Shown here: positions 19,921 to 27,579 of the stretch, in pieces
How positions within the stretch are numbered: position 1 is the first letter of the stretch
How the letters are laid out: each line of letters opens with the position of its first letter
Assembly (NCBI GenBank): GCA_033763795.1
Contig: JANRJV010000032.1
Span: 56,527-120,526, forward strand
Direction of reading: 5' to 3'
Length of the DNA: 64,000 nt
DNA from: JAEUIV01 sp033763795
GTDB lineage: Bacteria; Planctomycetota; Phycisphaerae; Phycisphaerales; UBA1924
The notes under the pieces: generated by a model
What the model was told of the DNA's origin: nothing
The model's database searches: none
The model's input: the letters and a program-made list of their open reading frames with translations, nothing else
Made by a program: the position numbers and the translations under genes

Positions 19921-22900
19921 ATGCCCACCGTCCTCCCGATCCATGAACACGCCGACCACATCCGCGCCGCGCTCCGCGATCACCGCGTCCTCATCGTCTG
20001 CGGCGAGACCGGCTCGGGCAAAACCACCCAGCTCCCGCAGATCTGCCTCGAAATGGGCCTCGCCGACCGCGGCATCATCGCCCACACGCAGCCCCGCCGA
20101 CTCGCCGCCCGCGCCGTCGCCGCACGCATCGCCCAAGAACGCGGCGAGCCCCTGGGCCGAACCGTCGGCGTGAAGGTCCGCTTCGAGGAAGTCGCCTCAC
20201 GCCAGACCCGCATCAAGCTCCTCACCGACGGCATGCTCCTCGCCGAGCTCGCCTCCGACCCCGCCCTCGCCCGCTACTCGACCGTCATCATCGACGAGGC
20301 CCACGAACGCTCCCTCAACATCGACTTCCTCCTGGGCTGCCTCAGGCAGCTCCTCCGCCGTCGCGACGACCTCCGCGTCATCGTCACCTCCGCCACCATC
20401 GACCCCGCGCGCTTCCGGGCCTTCTTCGCCGAACACTCCGTCGCCCCCGTCGTCGAAGTCTCGGGCCGAATGTTCCCCGTCGAGATCCGCCACAGACCAC
20501 CCGGCGCCGGCGGCGAAGACTCCGATCAGGTGAGCAGCGACGCCATCGTCGACGCCGCCTTCGAGCTCCTCAGCCTGCGCCGCCGCAGCGACGCGGGCGA
20601 CGTCCTCGTCTTCCTCCCGGGCGAGCGCGAGATCCGCCTCGCCGCCGACGCCCTCAGACGCGCCGCCGTCGACGCCGACATCCTCCCCCTCTTCGCGCGC
20701 CTCTCCAGCGCCGAGCAGGACCGCGTCTTCCACCCCTCAGCCCGGCCCCGCGTCATCCTCGCCACCAACATCGCCGAGACCTCGCTCACCGTGCCCGGCG
20801 TCCGCTTCGTCATCGACACCGGGCTCGCACGCCTCAGCCGCTACGACCCCGAGCGCCGCGTCCAGCAGCTCCCCATCGAGCCCATCTCCCGCGCCTCCGC
20901 CAGCCAGCGCGCCGGCCGCTGCGGCCGCGTCGCCGAGGGCGTCTGCATCCGCCTCTACTCAGAGTCCTCACTCGCCGTACGCCCCGCCTTCACAGACCCC
21001 GAGATCCACCGCACCAATCTCGCCGGCGTCCTCCTCCAGATGAAGTCGCTCGACCTCGGGCCCCCACGCCTCTTCCCCTTCATCGACCCCCCACAGGAAG
21101 CCGCACTCCGCGAGGGCGCACAATCGCTCTTCGAGCTCGGCGCCACCGAGTCCGCCGACGTCGATGCACCTCTGACCCCGCTGGGCGCCCGCCTCGCTCG
21201 CATCCCCGCCGACCCCAAGGTCGGCCGCATCCTCCTCGCCGCCGCCGACGAAGGCTGCACGCGCGAAGCCGTCGTCCTCGCCGCCGCCCTCTCCGTGCAG
21301 GATCCCCGCGAGCGCCCCGCCGCCCGACAGGAACAGGCCGACCGCGCCCACGCCGTCTTCCGCGACGAAACCAGCGACTTCCTCACACTCCTCAAGCTCT
21401 GGGACCAGTACACCCACGCCGCCGACACTCTCTCCCAAGGTTCTCTCTTCAGCTGGTGCCGCGAGCACTTCCTCTCACTCACGCGCATGCGCGAATGGGC
21501 CGATTTCGCCTCCCAGCTCCGCCAGCTCGCCGCCGACCTTGAGCTCCCGCTGAGCAGCGCCCCCGCCGCCGCCGACGCCATCCACCGCGCCCTCCTCACG
21601 GGCCTCATCACCGGCGCCGCCTGCCGCGAAGCCGGCGCGGGCGTCTACGAATACCGCGCGATCCGCGGCAACACCGTCCACATCTTCCCGGGCTCCGTCC
21701 TCTTCAGAAAAAGCCCCCGCTGGATCGTCGCCGCGGAGTTCGTCCACACCTCCCGCCTCTTCGCCCGCACCGTCGGCCCCATCGAGCCCGCATGGCTCGA
21801 AGAGCTCGCCGGACACGTCCTCCAGCGCCAGCTCTCCGACAAGCATCTCGACACCGACACGGGCCACCCCTCCGCATGGGAACGCCTCTCCATGTCGGGC
21901 GTCGTCATCGTCCCCCGACGCCGCGCCCCGCTCGCGCCCCACGACCCCGCCGGCGCACGCCAGATCTTCCTCCGCGACGCCCTCGCCGCCGCTCTCTGGC
22001 GCACCGACGCCCCCTTCATGCTCCACAACCGCTCGCTCCTCGCCCACGCCGCCCAGATCGAGGCCAGGCTCCGCCGCCGCAACACGCTCCGCCCCGCCGA
22101 GGACGTCGCCCGCCTCTTCGCCGAGCGCCTGCCTCAAGACGTCATCTGCCCCGACTCGCTCCGCCGCTGGCTCGGGCGCGCAGGCCCCGCCGCCGAGAGC
22201 GCTCTCCGTCTCTCGCTGCCCGACCTCCTCGCCGCCGACATCGACGCCGGCGACCTCGACGCCCGCTTCCCCGCGCGCATCTCTCTCCACGACCCCCCCG
22301 CGCAGCCCGCCCCGCTCCACGCCGACCTCTCCTACGCGCTCGCCCCCGGCAAGGACGAAGACGGCATCACCGCCACCATCACCCTCGCCGACCTCAATCA
22401 GATCTCGCCCGAGCGCGCCCTCTGGCTCGTGCGGGGCATGCTCCCCGAGCTCGTCCTCGCCCTCTTCAAGACCCTCCCCAGACACACCCGCTCCCAGCTT
22501 GAAGCGCAAGGCCCGCTCGACGAGCTCGCCCGCGCCTGCGCCGAGCTCATGACCTTCGCCTCGGGCCCGCTCCCCGCCGCCCTCAGCGAGACCGTCGAGG
22601 CCCTCCGCGACATCGCCATCGACCCCGCGCTCTGGACCTTCAAAGCCCTCCCGACCCACCTCCGCCTGCGCTTCCGCGTCGTCGACGAGCAAGCCGCCGA
22701 GATCGCCGCCGACCGCGACCTCGACGCCCTCCGCCACCGCCTCGCGGGCAAGGCCGCCCGCGCCCGCGCCGCCCTCGCCCGCGCCCGCTTCGAGCGCGAC
22801 CATCTCACAACCTGGGACTTCCCCGCCCTCCCCGACTCCGTCGATCAGGAAGACCCCGCCGCCCCGCCCCTCTTTCCCGCACTCGTCGACCGCGCCGACC

Positions 22901-23790
22901 ACGCCGCCCTCACCCTCGTCTCCGACGCGCGCCACGCCGCCCAGCTCACGCACCGCGGCACGCGCCGCCTCTTCGCCCTCGCCTGCGCCGCCGAAGCCCG
23001 CGAGCACGTCCGCTCGCTCCCCGACTACGCCGACATGCAGCGCAACTTCGCCGCACTGGGCTCCGCCGCCGAGCTCGAGTCCGACCTCATCACCCTCATC
23101 GCCGAACGCGTCTTCATGACCGCCCACCCACCCGTCAGCACGCAGGACCAGTTCCAGCAGCGCCTCCAGGACCAGTGGGGCAAGCTGGGCCCCGCCGCGC
23201 GCGAGGTCGGCGAGATCGTCGCACGCACCCTCGAGCCCCGCGCCCGCATCGCCCAGCGCTTCTCAGGAGGCACGCCCCGCCTCTGGGCCGGCAGCGTCGC
23301 CGACATCCGCGAGCACGCCGCATACCTCATGCCCCGCGGCTTCCTCCTCCTCGCGCCCTGGGACCGCCTCAAGCACTACCCGCGCTACGCCCGCGCCATG
23401 CGCGAACGACTCCTCGCCCTCCGCGAAGAAGGCTCCGCCGTCGAGAAAACCGCCCTCGCTGAGCTCGCCCCCCACTGGAAACGCTTCACAGGCTGGGTCG
23501 CCCGCGCCATGACCGAATCGCGCGCCGACCCCGACCCCGCCCCCGCTCCCGCGCCAGCCCCCGCCGGCTCGCGCCCGGGCAAAGCCCCGCTCCCGCAGGC
23601 CCGCCGCGCAGCGCCCACCGTCAACCTCGACGCCGGCGAGTGGGCCATGCAGCCCGGCAACCTCACGCCGCCCGTCGAGAACTACCGCTGGGCCCTCGAG
23701 GAGTACCGCGCCGCACTCTTCTCCCCGCCCGCCGCCGCGCAGCGCATCACCCCCGCCGATCTCGACGCGCTCTGGAAGCGCGTCACCTGA
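19921..23790 (+). CDS. hrpA: ATP-dependent RNA helicase HrpA (DEAH box)
   Basis: 1289 aa, close to the ~1300 aa of E. coli HrpA. Motif I is GETGSGKT at residues 28-35, motif II is DEAH at 125-128, motif III is TSAT and motif VI is QRAGRCGR. The HA2/OB-fold regions and the long HrpA-specific C-terminal DUF3418 region follow (MPRGFLLLAPWDRLKHYPRYARAM is characteristic). The family unwinds RNA and helps resolve stalled or collided ribosomes. It is convergent with cysS, with only 11 bases between the stop codons. A Pro/Ala run near residue 1205 is lineage padding. Confidence 0.93.
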   Translation: MPTVLPIHEHADHIRAALRDHRVLIVCGETGSGKTTQLPQICLEMGLADRGIIAHTQPRRLAARAVAARIAQERGEPLGRTVGVKVRFEEVASRQTRIKLLTDGMLLAELASDPALARYSTVIIDEAHERSLNIDFLLGCLRQLLRRRDDLRVIVTSATIDPARFRAFFAEHSVAPVVEVSGRMFPVEIRHRPPGAGGEDSDQVSSDAIVDAAFELLSLRRRSDAGDVLVFLPGEREIRLAADALRRAAVDADILPLFARLSSAEQDRVFHPSARPRVILATNIAETSLTVPGVRFVIDTGLARLSRYDPERRVQQLPIEPISRASASQRAGRCGRVAEGVCIRLYSESSLAVRPAFTDPEIHRTNLAGVLLQMKSLDLGPPRLFPFIDPPQEAALREGAQSLFELGATESADVDAPLTPLGARLARIPADPKVGRILLAAADEGCTREAVVLAAALSVQDPRERPAARQEQADRAHAVFRDETSDFLTLLKLWDQYTHAADTLSQGSLFSWCREHFLSLTRMREWADFASQLRQLAADLELPLSSAPAAADAIHRALLTGLITGAACREAGAGVYEYRAIRGNTVHIFPGSVLFRKSPRWIVAAEFVHTSRLFARTVGPIEPAWLEELAGHVLQRQLSDKHLDTDTGHPSAWERLSMSGVVIVPRRRAPLAPHDPAGARQIFLRDALAAALWRTDAPFMLHNRSLLAHAAQIEARLRRRNTLRPAEDVARLFAERLPQDVICPDSLRRWLGRAGPAAESALRLSLPDLLAADIDAGDLDARFPARISLHDPPAQPAPLHADLSYALAPGKDEDGITATITLADLNQISPERALWLVRGMLPELVLALFKTLPRHTRSQLEAQGPLDELARACAELMTFASGPLPAALSETVEALRDIAIDPALWTFKALPTHLRLRFRVVDEQAAEIAADRDLDALRHRLAGKAARARAALARARFERDHLTTWDFPALPDSVDQEDPAAPPLFPALVDRADHAALTLVSDARHAAQLTHRGTRRLFALACAAEAREHVRSLPDYADMQRNFAALGSAAELESDLITLIAERVFMTAHPPVSTQDQFQQRLQDQWGKLGPAAREVGEIVARTLEPRARIAQRFSGGTPRLWAGSVADIREHAAYLMPRGFLLLAPWDRLKHYPRYARAMRERLLALREEGSAVEKTALAELAPHWKRFTGWVARAMTESRADPDPAPAPAPAPAGSRPGKAPLPQARRAAPTVNLDAGEWAMQPGNLTPPVENYRWALEEYRAALFSPPAAAQRITPADLDALWKRVT

Positions 23791-23801
23791 CCAGCCGCCC
23801 C

Positions 23802-25391
23802 TCACAGCGACGCCCGCCGCGACCACGTGGGCCCGCCCGCCGAATCCGTCACCACCACCCCCAGCGCATCCAGCTCCTTGCGGATCTTGTCCGCCTCCGT
23901 CCAGTTCTTCGTCTCCCGCGCCACCGCGCGCCGCCGCACCAGCTCCTCGATCCGCGCCTCGTCCTCACCGCCGGCGCTCGCGGCGCCCCCGCCGCGCCGC
24001 TCCAGCACACCCAGGACCCCGTCGAACAGCCGCATCGTCATGCTGTCGACCTCCCGCGGCTCCCTCACACCCCGGATCCACTGGTTCACCACCGCGATCG
24101 CCTCTGCAACATTCAGGTCATCATTCAGCGCTCGCGCAAACCGCTCCGCCGCGGACGCCGCCGCCTCATCGCCCCGCGCCGCCTCCGCACACTCCGCCGC
24201 GCCCGCCCCCGCCGTCCCCGCGTGCGCCTCGGCCACCGCGCGCCACCGCTCCACCATCCGCCCCGAGTCCTTCAGCCCCTGCTCCGTGAAGTTCGCGTTC
24301 GACCGGTAGTGCGTCTTCACAAGCTCCAGCCGGATCGCCGACGGGTCGAACCCCTTCTTCACAAGGTCCCCCACCGTGTAGAAGTTGCCCTTGCTCTTGG
24401 ACATCTTCGACCCTTCGACCATCAGAAAACGCGGGTGGAACCAGTGCCGCGCGAAGATCGGCGTGCCGTGCGCGCACCGCGACTGCGCGATCTCGCACTC
24501 GTGATGCGGGAAGATGTTGTCCTCGCCCCCCGAGTGCAGGTCGATCATCGGGCCCAGCAGCGCCCGCGCCATCGCCGAGCACTCAAGGTGCCACCCCGGG
24601 TACCCCTCGCGCAGCGCCGTCGCCCGCCCCAGCACCTTCTCCGGATCCCAGCGCATCAGGTGCCGCGGGTCGGGCTTCCACAGCATGAAGTCCGCCGGAT
24701 GACGCTTCACGCTCTGCGTCGATTCGCTCACGCGCCCGCCCGCGCCCGAGCGGATCATGTCCAGCGTGTTCCCCGACAGCCGCCCGTAGTCGGGGAAGCT
24801 CTGCGTGTCGAAGTACACCACCCCGTCGGACCCCGTGTACGCGTGACCCTTCTCCAGCAGCGCCTCCACCATCTCCAGCATCGGCGCGATGTACCGCGTG
24901 GGCCGCGGCATAAGCTCGGGCGACTTCTCCGCGTCCGCCACCACGCGCAGCCCCATCAGCCCCGCGTCCTCCAGGAACGCCCGCGCGTAGAAGTCCGCGA
25001 TCGCGAAGGGGTCCGTCGGATCCAGCGTCCCCTCGGCGCCCGCCGGCAGCTTCCCCGACTTCTTCTGCTCCAGCAGACGCCGCCGCGCCTCCTCCATCTT
25101 GTCCTCGCCGCCCGCGTCGGCGTCGTCGACCATGTGGCCCACGTCGGTGATGTTCATCACCTGCTTCACCACGTGCCCGCCCTCGCACAGGGGCGACTCC
25201 AGCCACCGCCGCAGCGTGTCCGCCGCGAGGAACGAGCGGAAGTTCCCCACGTGCGCGAAGTCGTACACCGTCGGCCCGCACGAATAGAACGTCACCCGCG
25301 CCGGCCGCCCCTCCCGCCGCGCCGCCTCCTGATCCAGCGGCAGGAACGTCTCGACCTCGTTGCTCAGCGTGTTGTAGAGCTTCAGCGCCAT
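23802..25391 (-). CDS. cysS: Cysteine--tRNA ligase
   Basis: 529 aa, a class I synthetase that charges tRNA-Cys in the cytoplasm. FYSCGPTVYDFAHVGNFRS carries the zinc-binding Cys38 and the HIGH-type motif as HVGN. ECSAMA and PHHECEIAQS supply further zinc ligands. KMSKSKGN (about residue 328) is the KMSKS loop. The insert GGGAASAGGEDEARIEELVRR near the C-terminus is Gly/Ala rich. The ATG at 25391 gives MALKLYNTLS, the usual start for the family. It is downstream of ybeY and the CorC-like gene and probably co-transcribed with them. Confidence 0.95.
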   Translation of the reverse strand: MALKLYNTLSNEVETFLPLDQEAARREGRPARVTFYSCGPTVYDFAHVGNFRSFLAADTLRRWLESPLCEGGHVVKQVMNITDVGHMVDDADAGGEDKMEEARRRLLEQKKSGKLPAGAEGTLDPTDPFAIADFYARAFLEDAGLMGLRVVADAEKSPELMPRPTRYIAPMLEMVEALLEKGHAYTGSDGVVYFDTQSFPDYGRLSGNTLDMIRSGAGGRVSESTQSVKRHPADFMLWKPDPRHLMRWDPEKVLGRATALREGYPGWHLECSAMARALLGPMIDLHSGGEDNIFPHHECEIAQSRCAHGTPIFARHWFHPRFLMVEGSKMSKSKGNFYTVGDLVKKGFDPSAIRLELVKTHYRSNANFTEQGLKDSGRMVERWRAVAEAHAGTAGAGAAECAEAARGDEAAASAAERFARALNDDLNVAEAIAVVNQWIRGVREPREVDSMTMRLFDGVLGVLERRGGGAASAGGEDEARIEELVRRRAVARETKNWTEADKIRKELDALGVVVTDSAGGPTWSRRASL

Positions 25392-25461
25392 CACCCAAGC
25401 CTACCGGCGCCGCCCCCGCTCCCCCGCCACCGGTCCGACCGGACCGCTCCCCGCTCCGCCC

Positions 25462-26847
25462 TCACGCCGGACGCACGCCCGCCTCGAACGCCGGCGACTC
25501 ATCATCGCGACGCTCCCCCTCCTCCGCGTCCGTTTCGTCGCCCGCCGCCCGCGCCTCCAGCCGGATCTTCACGACCCGCGTCGGCTCCGCCTCCAGCACC
25601 GTGATCAGAAGATCGCCCTCTTCCAGACGCTCCCCCGCCACCGGAATGTGCCCCAGCTTCACCAGCACATACCCCGCCATCGTGTCGTACTCGTCGCTCT
25701 CGGGAACCTCGATCCCCATGGGCGTCAGCGCCTCGTTCACGTCGCCCACGTACGCCCGGGCCTCGATCTCCGCAACGCGCTGATCCAGCCGCACGTCGAT
25801 CACCGGCTGCACCTCGTCCTGAGGCTCGTACTCGTCCTGGATCTCCCCGACGATCTCCTCCAGCAGATCCTCGAACGTCACCAGCCCCGCCGTGCCCCCG
25901 TACTCATCCAGCACGATCGCCAGGTGCACCTTCCGCGAGCGCAGCTCGATCATCAGCTCGCTCAGCGATTTCGTCTCGGGAACCCACACGGGCCGCCTCA
26001 GCACCGGCCTCAGCTTGAACTTCGAAGGGTCCGTCCCCAGATACTTGATCAGGTCCTTCGCGTACAGAACACCGACAATGTGGTCCAGGTCCCCCTGGTA
26101 CACCGGGATCCGGCTGTGCCCCCGCTCCTGTATGAAACGCTGGATGAACCCAAGATCGTCCGTCAGCTCGAAGCCCTCGATCTCCGTCCGCGGCGTCATG
26201 ATCTCCTCGACCGTCCGGTCGCTGAACGACACCACCGCCTCGATCATCGCCCGCTCCGTCTCGCCGATCGTCCCCTCGCGATGACCCTCCGCCGCCACCG
26301 CCAGGATGTCCTCCTGCATCTGCTCCTGCTCGGTCACGTGGTGCGCCCCCGCCAGCCGGCGGATCGCCGAATCGAACAGCGACAATCCCCGCAGAGGCCA
26401 CGCCACCAGACGCAGCACGTGCAGCGCCAGCGACGAAGACGCGATCAGCCGCTCGCCCGCGTGCTCCGCGATGCTCATCGGTATCACGATCCCGAACAGA
26501 TAAATCACCGCCGACGCCGCCGCGAACGCCCCCAGCAGACGCGGGAAGTTCAGCGTCAGCGCGCCCCCGGGCCCCGGCTCCCCGCCCCCGGGCGCCGCCT
26601 CCAGCACGTGGAACAGCAGCACGATGCACACCGTGATCGCCACGTTGCACAGCGAACGCAAGAACCCCGTCGCCAGAACGTGCGACGCCGCGTCCTCAAC
26701 AAGATGATCCGCCACCTTCCCGCCCCGCGCCGCCGCGATCGCCTGCAGCTTCACAAGGCTGAAGTCCCGCAACGCATAGTGCAGCGCCGACACCAGCGTC
26801 CCGGCCGCCGTCAGCACCAGCATGATCCATACCTCGGCGGTCACCAC
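25462..26847 (-). CDS. CNNM/CorC-family membrane protein with CBS pair
   Basis: 461 aa. The N-terminal CNNM (DUF21-type) membrane domain covers residues 1-180 with hydrophobic stretches such as FLRSLCNVAITVCIVLLFHVL and LLGAFAAASAVIYLFGIVIP. A CBS-domain pair follows (VEEIMTPRTEIEGFEL, GHSRIPVYQGDLDHIVGVLYAKDLI, VLDEYGGTAGLVTFEDLLEEIVGEI), then a CorC_HlyC domain. Relatives act in Mg2+/Co2+ export or resistance. A GTG start (GTG GTG ACC) lies 3 bases beyond the ybeY stop, so the two are translationally close; ybeY-corC adjacency is widespread. Confidence 0.9.
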   Translation of the reverse strand: MVTAEVWIMLVLTAAGTLVSALHYALRDFSLVKLQAIAAARGGKVADHLVEDAASHVLATGFLRSLCNVAITVCIVLLFHVLEAAPGGGEPGPGGALTLNFPRLLGAFAAASAVIYLFGIVIPMSIAEHAGERLIASSSLALHVLRLVAWPLRGLSLFDSAIRRLAGAHHVTEQEQMQEDILAVAAEGHREGTIGETERAMIEAVVSFSDRTVEEIMTPRTEIEGFELTDDLGFIQRFIQERGHSRIPVYQGDLDHIVGVLYAKDLIKYLGTDPSKFKLRPVLRRPVWVPETKSLSELMIELRSRKVHLAIVLDEYGGTAGLVTFEDLLEEIVGEIQDEYEPQDEVQPVIDVRLDQRVAEIEARAYVGDVNEALTPMGIEVPESDEYDTMAGYVLVKLGHIPVAGERLEEGDLLITVLEAEPTRVVKIRLEARAAGDETDAEEGERRDDESPAFEAGVRPA

Positions 26848-26850
26848 GGC

Positions 26851-27447
26851 TCAGACAGTCCTCGCGGACGCCGCCGCGCCACGGGGCGGCCGCGCATACA
26901 CCGGACCAAGACCAAGCGCCGACAGAATCTCATCCTCCCGGACATGCATCTCACCCGCTTCCGCCTCCTCGTGATCGTCATGGCCCGCGCAGTGCAGCAC
27001 GCCGTGAATCACGTACAGCAGAAGCTCCAGCTCCACCTCGATCCCCCGAACTTTGGCCTGACGCTCCGCCTCGTCCAGGCACACCAGCAGGTCCGCCTCC
27101 AGCACCAGCCCCCGCGAAGGGTCCAGCTGATCCGTCAGATCGAACGTGATCACGTCCGTCGTCCCGGCAGTCCCCAGGTACCGCTCGTGCGCCGACGCCA
27201 TCTCCGCGTCGCCCACCACGCGCACCCCAACCTCCCCGATCAGCCCCAGATGCTCGACCGCCCGCGTGCCCCGAACGCGCAGACGCTCGGCCACCGCCGC
27301 GCCCAGCCGCCCCGTCGCGTCCTCAACCCACACGCTCACCCCGGCCGAACCGACCGCCCCCAACCCCGGAGGGTCGGCCCGATCGTCCACGCCGCAGTCC
27401 AGCTCCCCCCGCTCGCCTGACATCGTGTTGAAATGTGCATCAGCCAT
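26851..27447 (-). CDS. ybeY: Endoribonuclease YbeY (16S rRNA maturation)
   Basis: 198 aa. The zinc-binding signature is HGVLHCAGHDDHEE (His148, His152 and the following His/Asp cluster), with the family block YLGTAGTTDVITFDLTD upstream. The spacing GHDDH has one more residue than the GYDH form of E. coli, a variant seen in other phyla. YbeY acts in 16S rRNA 3' processing and ribosome quality control. ATG at 27447 or 27459 are both possible; GGGGA lies at a workable distance from the former. First gene of the ybeY-corC-cysS set. Confidence 0.92.
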   Translation of the reverse strand: MADAHFNTMSGERGELDCGVDDRADPPGLGAVGSAGVSVWVEDATGRLGAAVAERLRVRGTRAVEHLGLIGEVGVRVVGDAEMASAHERYLGTAGTTDVITFDLTDQLDPSRGLVLEADLLVCLDEAERQAKVRGIEVELELLLYVIHGVLHCAGHDDHEEAEAGEMHVREDEILSALGLGPVYARPPRGAAASARTV

Positions 27448-27579
27448 CACAGTGAGCATTCCCCGGGCGAGGATTGTAGGGAGCTCACAACCGCCGGGAT
27501 ACCACTGTCTATTCGGATGCCGTACGGGTTTAACCCCCGCCGGCGCCTCTCCGGGCCGTCCCAACCGCCCCGCGGCCCC

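Noticed and set aside
23640..25604. 654-codon + strand frame opposite cysS
   Set aside because: It is antisense to a complete cysteinyl-tRNA synthetase with all its motifs; the open frame follows from third-base GC bias.
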